Shown here: in pieces, positions 1 through 8,942 of the stretch
Layout: every line of letters starts with the position of its first letter
How positions within the stretch are numbered: the stretch's first letter is position 1
Assembly: GCA_943914465.1 (NCBI GenBank)
Contig: CALUCD010000005.1
Coordinates: 124,001-188,000, forward strand
From: an uncultured Corynebacterium sp.
Lineage (GTDB): Bacteria; Actinomycetota; Actinomycetes; Mycobacteriales; Mycobacteriaceae
DNA: 64,000 nucleotides
Direction: 5' to 3'
Program-made: the position numbers and the translations under genes
The notes under the pieces: generated by a model
The model's database searches: none
The model's input: only the letters and a program-made list of their open reading frames with translations
What the model was told of the DNA's origin: nothing

Positions 1-1117
1 CAGCAAGCAGTTTGCCGTAGGAGTCGCGCACCTGGAGTGCGGCGTGGAATCCACGGGTAATCAGGATCGCGAACAGGCAGAGCACGCTCGCCAGGCCGAT
101 AAGTCCGAGTTCTTCGCCGATGGCGGCGAGGATGTAATCCGAGTGCACGACAGGCACCAAGTCCGGGTGGCCGTAGCCTAGGCCGGTGCCGCTGAGGCCA
201 CCCCAAGCCAAACTCATCAACGCGTTCGCGGGCTGGTTGCCGTAGCCCTCGAAGTCCGCGAACGGGTCGATGAAGTTAGCTACACGTTGCTGGATTTTGG
301 CGCTGACCTGGTAGACGGCGTAGCCGCCGATGGCGACAAGGCCAACCCCGATGAGCAGCCACGACGCGCGCCCAGTAGCGAAGTAGACCATGCCGAGCAC
401 GGTGGCGAACAGCAATAGTGCAGGGCCGAAGTCGTTGGAGATCGCCATGATCAGCATCGCAACCGCCCAGACCACCATGATCGGAGCAAGATCACGCAGG
501 CGCGGGAAGATCAAACCGAAGAAACGTTTCCCGGCCACCGTGAACAGGGCACGCTTTTGCGAGAGCAGTTGCGCGAAGAAAATGAGCAGCAGGATCTTGG
601 AGAACTCGCCCGGCTGAATAGAAAAAGGTCCAAGCCAAATCCAGATTCGCGCATCAGCGAAGTCCGGCGGTTGAGGCCATACCAGCGGCAGCGCCAGCAG
701 CACGAGCCCGACCAGGCCAAGCAGGTACGAGTAGCGCGAAAGTGACTTGTGGTCGCGAATGATCACGAGCGTGAGCACCATGAGAACGATGCCCACTAGT
801 GACCACATCATCTGCCGCCCTGCCATCGCGCCGTAATCGGGGCGCTCAGCCAGGTCGAGGCGATAAATGATGACGAGCCCGATCGCATTGAGGGTAGCCA
901 CCACCGGCAGCATGGTCTGATCGGCGTAGGGGGCGAGGATGCCGATAGCCACATGGGCGACTGCATAGACCACGACGAACCCGCCGACGATGTAGAGCAT
1001 CTCAGCACTGAGGGCTCGACCTTGGCTCATCTCCAAGCTGAACAGCATGAGCAGCAAGAGACCCGCCGAGCAGAGGAGGAGAAAAAGCTCCCTGCTGCGT
1101 CCTAACACTCCCGTCAT
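1..1117 (-). CDS. rodA: RodA/FtsW-family SEDS protein (3' end cut by window)
   Basis: This frame is open from an ATG at 1117 to the left edge (372 residues), so the C-terminus lies outside the window. SEDS proteins polymerise peptidoglycan glycan strands in the membrane with a partner transpeptidase. The N-terminus has a run of hydrophobic segments (LFLLLCSAGLLLLMLFSL, then LYIVGGFVVVYAVAHVAIGI) followed by the motif IIYRLDLAERP, typical of RodA/FtsW. The start overlaps the pstP stop by four bases (ATGA), so the two are probably translationally coupled. The order rodA-pstP-fhaB-fhaA matches the conserved near-origin operon of Corynebacterium and Mycobacterium, which favours RodA over FtsW. 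The pbpA-pknA-pknB genes expected next would lie off the left edge. Confidence 0.9.
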   Translation of the reverse strand, partial: MTGVLGRSRELFLLLCSAGLLLLMLFSLEMSQGRALSAEMLYIVGGFVVVYAVAHVAIGILAPYADQTMLPVVATLNAIGLVIIYRLDLAERPDYGAMAGRQMMWSLVGIVLMVLTLVIIRDHKSLSRYSYLLGLVGLVLLALPLVWPQPPDFADARIWIWLGPFSIQPGEFSKILLLIFFAQLLSQKRALFTVAGKRFFGLIFPRLRDLAPIMVVWAVAMLIMAISNDFGPALLLFATVLGMVYFATGRASWLLIGVGLVAIGGYAVYQVSAKIQQRVANFIDPFADFEGYGNQPANALMSLAWGGLSGTGLGYGHPDLVPVVHSDYILAAIGEELGLIGLASVLCLFAILITRGFHAALQVRDSYGKLLA

Positions 1118-2544
1118 TTCTTCACCTCCCTGCAGCTCTGGTCGTTTTTCTTCGCACTTTCCTTTTCATCGACGCACACCGGTAGCGCCTCCTCCGCGAG
1201 TTGGCCGAGCATGGCGACCACCTCGTCGTATGTTCCCCCCGTGAAGCGTTCAACAGCGTTGCGCTCGCTTTCCGGGAGGTCCTTCTCACCGAAAATGTGG
1301 CACTGGCCAGGCTTGTCGCTGCCACTACCACTACCGCCATCGGTACCGGTGTCGCCGCCGGAGTTTGCTAGCTCAGCCGCGACGATCTGCAACTGGTTGC
1401 GTTCGTCGATGCAGGCGACCTGGATGGGTTGATGGCTGTGCGCCGACCCATGTTCGATTGCGAACTCACCGTTGTCGTTGATTGAGATGAAGTAGTGGTC
1501 GACGTTGCGGTTTTGCACCCACATCACCGCCGCAAACGCGAGAATCATCGCAAGCAGCAGCGCACCCATGATCCATGGCCAGATGGTACGGGTGCGGGCC
1601 TTATGAGGGCCCTCCTCGTCGCCTGAGGCAGCCTCAACTCTGGCACCGTCGGCTGGTTGCGTTTTGGTGCGATTATGGTCTGGCTGAATCGTCTCGGACT
1701 TGCGCAGTAGCGCCGCCGCACGGCTGGCAGACGAGTTCGGGTGCGTCGACTCGTACGTTGGGGCCAGTGCACCTACAAGAGCGGGGGCTGGTTCATCGCT
1801 TGTCGACGCCTCACCTGCCACCACATCAGCCACCACCACCGTAATGTTGTCGGGGCCGCCGGAGCGTAGCGCAAGTTCAATCAACCGTTGCGCGGCAACC
1901 TCAGGGCTGCCTTGCTCAAGGGCGACAGCGATCGTCTCATTGGTGACCGGGTCACTCAGCCCATCTGAGCACAACAGGACACGATCGCCTGCTTTCGCGG
2001 GGACCATTTCCAAGTGCGGCTCGACCGACCGGCCGGTGTACGCCTTCAAAATGAGGGATTTTTGCGGGTGGGAGGAGATGTCTTCCGGGTTGAGCTTCCC
2101 TTCGTCCACAAGCGACTGCACGAAAGTGTCGTCGACGGTGAGCTGGCGCAATGAGCCGTCTCGAAGCAGGTAGCCCCGCGAATCGCCGACGTGGATCATG
2201 CCGAATTCCTCGCCGTTGAACATGAGCGCAGTCAGGGTTGTGCCCATGCCTTCTTGCTCAGGGTGGCGCGAGACCGACTCATCAATTGCGACATTGCCGT
2301 CTTCGGCGGCAGCCCCGAGTAGGGCAAGCAGGTCAGCGGCACCGGGTTCCTGGTCCAAATGCTCCAGGTGCTGGACCATGAGCTGCGACGCGACCTCACC
2401 CGCAGCATGGCCCCCCATGCCGTCTGCGAGCGCAAGCAAGTATGGGCCTGCGTACGCGGAATCTTCGTTGTTCCCGCGCACCAGGCCTCGATCAGATGCT
2501 GCGACATAGTGCAGCCGCAGCGGGGGTTTGCGTTTTTTCGTCAT
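1114..2544 (-). CDS. pstP: PP2C-family serine/threonine phosphatase PstP
   Basis: The protein has 476 residues. The cytoplasmic PP2C domain fills residues 10-240 and contains the metal-binding motifs DGMGG (41-45), HVGDSRGY (118-125), SDGLSD (193-198) and PDNITVVV (231-238). A charged linker is followed by one membrane segment at about 321-343 and a C-terminal external domain. In the family, PstP dephosphorylates PknA/PknB and their substrates, including FHA proteins and cell-division factors. The ATG overlaps the fhaB stop by four bases and the gene's own stop overlaps the rodA start, so three genes form one coupled unit. The external part has a Gly/Ser/Asp-rich stretch near residues 405-420. 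Family and position agree, so the call is firm. Confidence 0.95.
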   Translation of the reverse strand: MTKKRKPPLRLHYVAASDRGLVRGNNEDSAYAGPYLLALADGMGGHAAGEVASQLMVQHLEHLDQEPGAADLLALLGAAAEDGNVAIDESVSRHPEQEGMGTTLTALMFNGEEFGMIHVGDSRGYLLRDGSLRQLTVDDTFVQSLVDEGKLNPEDISSHPQKSLILKAYTGRSVEPHLEMVPAKAGDRVLLCSDGLSDPVTNETIAVALEQGSPEVAAQRLIELALRSGGPDNITVVVADVVAGEASTSDEPAPALVGALAPTYESTHPNSSASRAAALLRKSETIQPDHNRTKTQPADGARVEAASGDEEGPHKARTRTIWPWIMGALLLAMILAFAAVMWVQNRNVDHYFISINDNGEFAIEHGSAHSHQPIQVACIDERNQLQIVAAELANSGGDTGTDGGSGSGSDKPGQCHIFGEKDLPESERNAVERFTGGTYDEVVAMLGQLAEEALPVCVDEKESAKKNDQSCREVKK

Positions 2545-2990
2545 GGCACCAGCCTCACTATCGAGCGCCCCATTTTAATATCGGTGCCCGTAGTTACTCG
2601 CTCCGGCTGGTCAATTCGCATCCCTTGCACGTAAGTGCCGTTTCGGGAATCCAAGTCCTCTACAAACCAGTCGCTGCCGCGACGGAAGAGCCGCGCGTGG
2701 CGCGAGGATGAGAAGTCATCGCCCAACTGGAAGTCATTTTCCGGTCCGCGCCCGATGGTGAGTTCTTCAACACTCGCGATTTCCATGTGCGAGCCTTGCA
2801 ATGGACCGTCGACCACGGCGAGCTGGCGAGCCTTCTCCCGCCGAGTCGACGACTGGCTTGCCGCTTGTCGGCGAACCGGTCCCGCTGCGCGCACGACATC
2901 TTTGCGCTGTGCCGACATCACGAACACGATGAACAGCCACAGCAACGCCAGCAGCCCGAAGCGAGCGATTAAGATGACCGCGGAATCCAA
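2541..2990 (-). CDS. fhaB: Membrane-anchored FHA-domain protein FhaB
   Basis: The protein has 149 residues. A single N-terminal membrane helix (about 5-26) is followed by a basic linker and one FHA domain (about 57-147) with the phosphothreonine-binding signatures TIGRGPEN, SSRHARL and DSRNGT. FHA domains bind phosphothreonine peptides; in this operon they read PknA/PknB output. The chosen start is a TTG at 2988-2990, because GGAAGG lies about seven bases upstream and no ATG fits the domain. The stop overlaps the pstP ATG (ATGA). A gap of about 100 bp separates it from fhaA. Confidence 0.92.
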   Translation of the reverse strand: MDSAVILIARFGLLALLWLFIVFVMSAQRKDVVRAAGPVRRQAASQSSTRREKARQLAVVDGPLQGSHMEIASVEELTIGRGPENDFQLGDDFSSSRHARLFRRGSDWFVEDLDSRNGTYVQGMRIDQPERVTTGTDIKMGRSIVRLVP

Positions 2991-3093
2991 TGGGCGAACC
3001 TTCCTGATGTGAGATCGAATCGTGTCATGGTACCGGTAGGTGACCGGCCAATGCTCGCGGCGGGGGTATCAAGGTCCGCTACGGCTGGGGAAA

Positions 3094-4008
3094 CTACGGC
3101 TGGAACAGCTCCGTGCTCGGATGGGCACTGCCATCGTTGTAGCCCGCCGCGCCGTCCGAAGCGATGGCGGTGCTGCCCTGTGACTGCAGGGGTGCGCCCG
3201 GGCCGATAATGCGGACCTCAATGTGTGAGTGGCCAACGGTGATCACATCGCCATCGGCAAGCATCCAGTTCTCAACAGCTTCGTCGTTGACGGTGGTGCC
3301 GTTGGTGGATTGCAGATCAACGAGTACCGCTACTTCGCCGTCCCAGGTGATTTCCGCGTGCTGTCGCGAAACCCCCGTGTCTGGCAGGCGGAAGTCTGCT
3401 TCATTGGAGCGGCCCAGGATGTTGGAGCCTTCGTGCAACATGTAGGTGCGTGAAGAACCGTCCTGCAAAAGCAGGCTAACGGTGGACTGGCCGCCGCGTT
3501 CAGTGTCTTGGGCTGGCTGCATGCTGGTTGGTTCGGACATGTCATCCTCCTGTTTCTGTGCCTCCGCGCGATGTCGTGGGCGCGGTTCCGGGTCGGCGAA
3601 GATTGCGTCGAACCCGCTGCTGACTTCAGGTTCGACATCGATATACGACGAAACGCGCAGCTGGCCCGTTCGAAGACCGGACTCTTCTGCAATGCGCACC
3701 ACGGGGGGGCCATCAAGCCGCCAGCCCTGGTTGCGGGCGAAACGCATGAGCTGCTCGGCAAGAGCGTTGGGTAGTTGTGCGTGCTGGGAAAGATTTTCTA
3801 GATCCTTCGAGGACACACCGACCGCGTACACGTTAGGTGCGACCACGTCGCCGTTGTCGCCGACACTGATCGCGTCCTGGGCGTCCTGCTTAATCAGCTC
3901 TTCGATCTCGGCCGGCACTAGTTTGCCGCCGAAGACCGCAGCCATGGAGTTATCCAAGCCGCGCTGAATGGAACTATCCAGCTTGGCTAGCTTGTCCATG
4001 AACGTCAT
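3094..4008 (-). CDS. fhaA: FHA-domain protein FhaA with DUF3662 N-terminus
   Basis: The protein has 304 residues from the ATG at 4006-4008. This start is preferred over an in-frame ATG 30 codons upstream because AAGGAGG lies about ten bases before it. The N-terminal DUF3662 region (about 1-120, starting MTFMDKLAKLDSS) is followed by an acidic, disordered linker and a C-terminal FHA domain (about 185-270: ILGRSNEADF, SRQHAEI, LQSTNGT). In mycobacteria FhaA binds phosphorylated MviN and links kinase signalling to peptidoglycan precursor flipping; the same role here is inferred from family and operon. It is the first gene of the rodA-pstP-fhaB-fhaA unit, so the main promoter should lie in 4009-4300. 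Confidence 0.92.
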   Translation of the reverse strand: MTFMDKLAKLDSSIQRGLDNSMAAVFGGKLVPAEIEELIKQDAQDAISVGDNGDVVAPNVYAVGVSSKDLENLSQHAQLPNALAEQLMRFARNQGWRLDGPPVVRIAEESGLRTGQLRVSSYIDVEPEVSSGFDAIFADPEPRPRHRAEAQKQEDDMSEPTSMQPAQDTERGGQSTVSLLLQDGSSRTYMLHEGSNILGRSNEADFRLPDTGVSRQHAEITWDGEVAVLVDLQSTNGTTVNDEAVENWMLADGDVITVGHSHIEVRIIGPGAPLQSQGSTAIASDGAAGYNDGSAHPSTELFQP

Positions 4009-4650
4009 TTCCCCCGCACCTCCTTCCGAGCGCCATGTGAGTGGGTTTGGGTGCTTATTACCGCTTATAACCCCGTCAGTATATGTTGTGAACGCCACGC
4101 GAACCTAGACGCGACGTCGATGTGGGTGTTTGTGAGACTGAGGCCTGAAAGACCCTACAGTGCGGTCGCGCCGCACGGGATCTGGCGCATAGGAACATCC
4201 CTTCTGCCGGATTCTTACTGTCGTTGGACGCGTCAATTTTAGGAGGTAGGCGGGGTGTGCGTGAGAAAATGGGGAAATGGCCGCCGTCGCCTAGCCGTCG
4301 TAGGGCTGCCTCGAGGCTGTCAAAAAACTGTGAGGGCAAACTTGGCGGCCAACGCGAAATCGTTTTATTACAGCTGACAATGAGTAATTTTACTCAGCTA
4401 ATTTAACAGCGATAATTCAGAGACTCGACAGATAAATTGAATGTAATGAGTACGTGTCGTCACGATTTCACCCCATTTTGGGGGTGGTTCAAGCTCTGTC
4501 CGCTCCCGGGACGCACGGCCGTGTGACCGGGCGGCCTCGGGATCAGGTTCGCGGGTGGAACCGTGCGCAGCGGGCAGCGGTGGGAGCGTCGAACTACGCT
4601 GGCGATTTGGTAGGTTGGCCAGCGCCGGTGCTATATTGGTCAGGTCACCT
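4009..4650. other. Gene-free stretch between fhaA and tRNA-Leu
   Basis: About 640 bp without a convincing gene. The fhaA promoter should lie at its left end. Positions 4360-4450 are unusually AT-rich for this genome and contain a 7-bp inverted repeat with a 2-bp spacer (TGAGTAA..TTACTCA, 4381-4396). A TATATT hexamer at 4632-4637 is a plausible -10 element for the tRNA. Short frames on both strands here lack Shine-Dalgarno sites and recognisable content. Confidence 0.5.
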
Positions 4651-4734
4651 GCCCGGGTGGCGGAATTGGCAGACGCGCTGGCTTCAGGTGCCAGTGTTCG
4701 CAAGAACGTGGGGGTTCAAGTCCCCCCCCGGGCA
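4651..4734 (+). tRNA. tRNA-Leu (anticodon CAG)
   Basis: The acceptor arm GCCCGGG (4651-4657) pairs with CCCGGGC (4727-4733), followed by discriminator A at 4734. The anticodon arm CTGGC/GCCAG encloses the loop TTCAGGT, giving anticodon CAG, which reads CUG. The variable arm is long, as expected for a class II leucine tRNA, and the T arm GGGGG-TTCAAGT-CCCCC is intact. CCA is not fully encoded. No terminator follows directly. The hairpin that fits best lies 10.7 kb away, beyond a second copy of the 3' end, suggesting that foreign DNA was inserted at this gene. Confidence 0.95.
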
Positions 4735-4746
4735 CTATGCGAAGTC
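4724..4746 (+). repeat. Left copy of 23-bp repeat at tRNA-Leu 3' end (att-like)
   Basis: The sequence CCCCCCGGGCAC-T-ATG-C-GAAGTC spans the tRNA acceptor end and 12 bases beyond. It recurs at 15461-15483 with two substitutions. Repeats of a tRNA 3' end flanking accessory DNA are typical of integrative islands. No integrase gene was found between the copies. Confidence 0.55.
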
Positions 4747-5289
4747 CGTAGGCGCTGCGGCGGGGGTTAAGTTCACCGCCGCTTGGTCGAGTTGCCTCGT
4801 TACGCAAGCGCCTGCCATCACCAGTGTTGCTGAATACTGAGACCCTCTTTCCTGCGTATGTATGCCTCGGCTGGGGTTCTTTTCCTGGAATTACGGCGTT
4901 GATGACTGTTGGAATAGTAGTCGTATCCCCTTTGTTTCTAGAGCTCGTCGACGGTCTAGCGATGGGATGTTCGCGAGGGGGTACCTTCAGGCCGCGGCGA
5001 AAGCGCCCGCGGTTGCTTTGGGCGCGGGCGGCAGGGGCATTCTTCTGCTTGGGCGGGTCTCAAGTCGTCCGCCCCGCTTCGGTGAGCTGGTTGGCATGAT
5101 GCCTGATCCGCGAGCGGCGGGAGCTGTAGGATGTCCGATCAGCTGGGGGCATGACGGACCAGGTGGTCGATGTGCGCAGGAAGAAGGCCTGAATATATAG
5201 GCAGTTCAGGTTGCGGCGAAGCAAAAGTCTAAATAAAGTCGTCCTCGCAGGGAGGATTGAAATAGTCGTCTAATAAATTGGAGTTTTTC
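4747..5289. other. Gene-free stretch at left end of accessory region
   Basis: About 540 bp with no recognisable gene. Open frames on the plus strand (for example from 4824) have no ribosome-binding site and no family-like content. Positions 5220-5280 become AT-rich and probably hold the promoter of the secreted toxin-like gene that follows; GGAG at 5280-5283 is its likely ribosome-binding site. Confidence 0.4.
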
Positions 5290-5823
5290 GTGAACTTGTG
5301 CACCCTCCGACCCCGAAAAGTTCGGGATGCTTTTCTCGGCATTTCACTGTCGATAGCGCTCGCAGCTCCGATACACGCGCCGACTGCAGGAGCTTCCGAA
5401 CTCTTTCACCTACCAGTAACATCGTCGACGCCCTCTGCCATCAAAGATCCCCTGCCCGAACATTCGGCGACAGCTTGGACGCTTGGAAGCTCTCTACCAG
5501 GATCAGATGGCTTACAACCGACCCGGTTAGGTGGGCTGCCCTACAGCAAACTTCAGCCTTCAATTGCTCAACCCTATGCCGCGCCAATTGCGCCTATATT
5601 GGCAAAAATCAGCGCGAAGATGCTCAAAAGGGGCACTAAAGACGTAGTCGATATAAGTAAGTTTAACAAAAATCTGCGCGGCACCAAAGACCTTGGAGGA
5701 CCCAAGGGGTGGCGACTTAGCGACGACAGAGACCGACACGGTCCCGCTCGGTACAAACTCAAAGATGACCAAGGTCGTCGCGTTGCTACCCTCGATGAAA
5801 ACGGTAAAGTAATTAAAGGTTAG
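5290..5823 (+). CDS. Sec-secreted toxin-like protein with small C-terminal domain
   Basis: The protein has 177 residues from GTG 5290, which has GGAG seven bases upstream; a TTG four codons earlier is less likely. A clear Sec signal peptide is present: basic LRPRKVR, hydrophobic core FLGISLSIALAA, and likely cleavage after PTAGA. A low-complexity Pro/Ser linker follows, then a compact charged domain (about 130-177) with the pattern GWRLSDDRDRHG, RYKLKDDQGRR, ATLDENGK. That D..HG...Y...G.....LD..GK pattern recalls the short RNase domains at the ends of polymorphic toxins and colicins. This is a resemblance by eye, not an assignment. Two paralogous genes follow within 8 bp each, as expected for immunity partners. 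A sister gene at 17682 shares the architecture but has lost this domain. Confidence 0.6.
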   Translation: MNLCTLRPRKVRDAFLGISLSIALAAPIHAPTAGASELFHLPVTSSTPSAIKDPLPEHSATAWTLGSSLPGSDGLQPTRLGGLPYSKLQPSIAQPYAAPIAPILAKISAKMLKRGTKDVVDISKFNKNLRGTKDLGGPKGWRLSDDRDRHGPARYKLKDDQGRRVATLDENGKVIKG

Positions 5824-5831
5824 CCGCAGTA

Positions 5832-6377
5832 ATGTCAAAACCGAGTTTGTCCGAACAGCAGTGGGATAAGATTGACCAGCTGGTGAAGTCGTCGTCCTAC
5901 CACTTTCTCGACTACATTCCCCACCAGACGGGGGTGAAGAATATCGCGGCGTCATTCCTCGAGTTTGAGGACTACCTCGAGCGTGAGTACCTTCCGTGCG
6001 TAGTGAACCGGTACGCATTCATCTGCCTGATCGCGTTATACACGTGGGCTGATTTCGTCGGGATCGTGCCGGGCAAACCCCCGAGGGGAGGAGAGCATCC
6101 AGCCGTGTTCCCGCCCGTTATCACTGAAACTGAAGCAGCTGGAAGCACCCCGCAAGAGCTAGATCGGTTAATCCGTTCGACCCTCTTAGGTGAGACGGGA
6201 GACTTAACGTACATCTTCTTTGAGCGCCGTGAGTTACTCGTCGAACTCCGAGACGAGTTCACTGTCGCGTTTTTCGGACTAACCGACGGCGACGCGGAGT
6301 TGATCCGCACTCTCGCATCAGTCAACGGGTTGTTTCTCAAGCATATGGAAGAAGACGGGTCCGCTACCACCCTGTAG
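5832..6377 (+). CDS. Putative immunity protein, copy 1
   Basis: The protein has 181 residues with no signal peptide or membrane helix, so it should act in the cytoplasm. Its ATG lies 8 bp after the toxin-like gene stop. It is paralogous to the products at 6386, 18013 and 18593. Shared blocks are SLSEQQWDKI at the N-terminus, DYLEREYLP and RYAFICLIALYTWADF in the centre, a proline-rich loop (PGKPPRGGEHPAVFPPVI), and LASVNGLFLKH near the C-terminus. I do not recognise a named family. Immunity function is inferred from strict position after the secreted toxin-like gene, from the multiple paralogues, and from retention where the toxin has decayed. Confidence 0.55.
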   Translation: MSKPSLSEQQWDKIDQLVKSSSYHFLDYIPHQTGVKNIAASFLEFEDYLEREYLPCVVNRYAFICLIALYTWADFVGIVPGKPPRGGEHPAVFPPVITETEAAGSTPQELDRLIRSTLLGETGDLTYIFFERRELLVELRDEFTVAFFGLTDGDAELIRTLASVNGLFLKHMEEDGSATTL

Positions 6378-6385
6378 GGCGTCTG

Positions 6386-6910
6386 ATGCTAGGACTAACT
6401 GAGCAGCAGTGGGACAAGATAGACCAGCTGGTGAAGTCGCCATCGTGGCATGCCATTTCCTATGTACCGCACCGCGTGATGGCGGAGTCATTCCTTGATC
6501 TTGAGTGCTATCTCGAGCGCGACTACCTTCCACGCGCGGTAGACCGTTACGCGTTCATCTGCCTGATCGCGATATACACATGGGCTGACTTCGTTGAAAT
6601 TGTGCCGGGCCAGCCCCCGCGTGGCGGCGATAACCCCGCGGTTTTCCCGCCAGTCATTGTGGAAAGTAGCGATGCCGTCAGCACTCCCGAAGAGGTGGAC
6701 CTGCTTATCCGGTCGACGCTCCTCGGGAAGACGGATGGCCTCACTTACATCTTTCTTGACAGTCGCGACCTGTTGATTGCACTGCAAAGCGATTTGTCGA
6801 TCGCGTTCTATGGCCTGCGTGCTGATGACGCAGAGCTCATCCATTCGCTGGCGGCAGCGAACGGGCTGTTCCTCAAATACCCGAACAAAGACGACGGGAC
6901 GGCCCGATAA
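6386..6910 (+). CDS. Putative immunity protein, copy 2
   Basis: The protein has 174 residues, starting 8 bp after copy 1 and clearly paralogous throughout (LTEQQWDKIDQLVKSPSWH, YLERDYLPRAVDRYAFICL, ADFVEIVPGQPPRGG, ANGLFLKYPNKD). It lacks the ANMAS-like insertion found after the first proline motif of copy 1, which accounts for the shorter length. Tandem variant immunity genes often protect against toxin variants of competitors. The next DNA (6975-7164) is a fragment of a second toxin-type gene, so this partner may once have sat between two toxin genes. No independent promoter is evident. Confidence 0.55.
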   Translation: MLGLTEQQWDKIDQLVKSPSWHAISYVPHRVMAESFLDLECYLERDYLPRAVDRYAFICLIAIYTWADFVEIVPGQPPRGGDNPAVFPPVIVESSDAVSTPEEVDLLIRSTLLGKTDGLTYIFLDSRDLLIALQSDLSIAFYGLRADDAELIHSLAAANGLFLKYPNKDDGTAR

Positions 6911-6974
6911 CTTCCGGAACCGGATAATCAATCAGATGGTTGGGCCGGGCGGTGGCAAGCCCAGAAGCGGAAAA

Positions 6975-7164
6975 CTCCGGTTAATTCCGCTGCAGTCTCT
7001 CAGCTGCAGACGGTTCCAACTGCCACCACCGTTTCGCTTTCGAGCTCTGATCTTCTCCGTCCGAATTTCCAGAACGGTGTCCTGAACAACGGAATAGACC
7101 CCTACTCGCGCAGCACAGAAGAGCAGATAAGGCGAGCTAAGGAACAGATCCCGAATGCGCTGTT
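6975..7164 (+). repeat. 190-bp direct repeat, copy A
   Basis: This segment is almost identical to 17833-18022 at a constant offset of 10,858 bp; the few differences seen are near the left end. It is homologous toxin-gene DNA in direct orientation. Recombination between the copies would delete the IS21/arsenic element, the regulator and hmp. Confidence 0.9.
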
Positions 7165-7180
7165 TGTCGATTCGGGGTAG
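6975..7180 (+). pseudogene. Truncated middle of a second toxin-like gene
   Basis: Read in frame this encodes the secreted-protein linker TPVNSAAVSQLQTVP... through KEQIPNALF, nearly identical to the gene at 17682-18080. It lacks the signal-peptide region at its left and is cut at 7164/7165 by the IS21 left end, after which the frame closes at 7178-7180. It is a remnant without start or toxic domain. Confidence 0.75.
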
Positions 7181-7320
7181 TTGGTACCGCGAGTGTGCGT
7201 AGTTGGTACCGGTGTTGCGCGTACCCGGTACTGCAAGGGGTTTTTCTTTCATAGTTGATGCTGGCGACACCGCAATCCACTGGTGTCGCGTCAACATCTA
7301 CTTGGAAGGAGCCGGTCCTT

Positions 7321-8928
7321 GTGGCCAACTTCAAACAGATCATCGCGATGTGCCTTGACGGTGCAAGCTACGCGCAGATCACACACGCATTGGGATGTTT
7401 ATGACGAGAAGTATCCCGCGCAAAGAAAGTCATCACTGATGAGGCACTAACGCCAGAGCGTTTCTGCCAACTCCCACCGGGATGGTTCGATGAGCGATTC
7501 AGCGATGGTCGCAGTAAGCGCACACTGTCCTACGATCAGCCTGATTTTCAAGCCCTCGCACGCAAGCTTCAAAGCAAAAAGCATTTGACCAAGCATAAGC
7601 TGTGGATGGACTACTTGTCTCAGCCGTGTCCGACAGACAAGACGAAGTACCAGTACTCCCAGTTTTGCAGTGGGTTCAATGTTTTTCTCCGTGCCAACGA
7701 TCTCGTCGAAGTCGTCACCCATGAGCCGGGGCGAGAGCTTTTATGTTGACTGGGCTGGCGACAAAGTGCCGGTGGTGGATCGGGCCAGTGGTGATACCGC
7801 ATTCAAGGCATCACTGTTCGTCGCGGTCAGCCCGTACTCAGGGCTGATGTACGTCACTGCTGCTGCGAACGAGAAGATGCCGGCTTGGATTGAGTGCCAC
7901 GTCAAAGCGTTGAACTATCTTGGCAAAGTACCGGCGGTCATCGTGCCGGATAATGCCTCTACGGCGACCTACCGGCCGAAGAAGCATTCAAGGTAGCGGA
8001 TGGTCACTGACCGCTACGCAGCGTTTGCAGACTATTACGGGATCACGATCGTGCCTATACGGCCCGGCAGGCCACGCGACAAAGCGGCAGGAGAACGTGC
8101 CGTGAAAATCGCCTACACCAAAATACTCGGGTACTTCAGCGACGAGGTCTTCTACAACCTCGATGAACTCAATGAGGCGATCGCTGACCGGCTTGCCGAT
8201 ATCAACAGCGCAATGACACGTGCTGATGGCACAACACGGCGCATGCGCTTTGAGCAAGAAGAAGCACCAATGATGCGCGACCTGCCGCCGACACCGTTTA
8301 CGGAAGTGTCCTACACGCGGTGCAAAGTCGACCGTAACTGGCACATCACCTGTGACTACCAGTACTACTCTGTGCCATTTCAGCTGGTAGGAGAATCGGT
8401 AACAGTCAGGCTCACCCCACAACTAGTGAGCATCTTCAACGGGGATCAACTTGTTGCTGAACATACACGCCTTCATGGATTCAAATACAGGTATTCCACG
8501 GATCCCAACCATGGGCCAAGCGGCGACGACGAAGGCCACAAGGCGCTCACCTGCGACGAACTCTTGGCTTGGGCCTCGTCATTCGGTTCTGCAACGCACG
8601 CAGTCATAGCGATGATCCTTGATCGCAATAGTGCCGCCGTTCCCCGCGGACTTCTCCAGGCACGCAACGTGTTGGCCAACCTGGGTAAAAAGCACAACAA
8701 CACCACCTTGAACCGGCATGCCAGCAGGTCTTGGAAAAGAAGCTGGCTCCAACTATGGCTGTGATCAAACGCATCCAGACTGACATTGCGCACGCTCAGC
8801 AGCACCCTGCTGCACCAGGGCGAAGGACACAGCCCGCAACGAAGAACCAACAACGCCCAAGAACTCCGCTTAGCAGCGATGCCGCCGATACCATCTTCAT
8901 CCGGCCTACTGACCACTACGAAAACTAG
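7321..8928 (+). pseudogene. istA: istA transposase of IS21 family, degenerate
   Basis: The DDE transposase of IS21 elements is readable only by joining frames. Starting at GTG 7321, the helix-turn-helix region (VANFKQIIAMCLDGASYAQI) meets a TGA at 7402-7404. The next part runs to the catalytic-core start (THEPGRELLC), where a frameshift near 7735 leads to FYVDWAGDKVP and VPDNAST, which hold the first two Asp residues. A TAG at 7994-7996 interrupts before RMVTDRYAAFADYYG. A last frameshift near 8720 leads into the lysine-rich tail ending at 8928. At least four lesions mean it cannot make an active transposase. Confidence 0.85.
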
Positions 8929-8942
8929 AACGAGTGTTAACC

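Noticed and set aside
4381..4396. Hairpin TGAGTAA..TTACTCA as a terminator or operator
   Set aside because: The stem is AT-rich and only 7 bp with no T-run, and no gene is placed to use it; kept only as a note.
4824..5200. Overlapping plus-strand frames in the gene-free region after tRNA-Leu
   Set aside because: No Shine-Dalgarno site, no conserved motif, and two frames overlap without a preference.
5278..5289. TTG at 5278 as start of the secreted toxin-like protein
   Set aside because: GGAG at 5280-5283 would lie inside the coding sequence and is correctly spaced for GTG 5290, which also gives a normal signal peptide.
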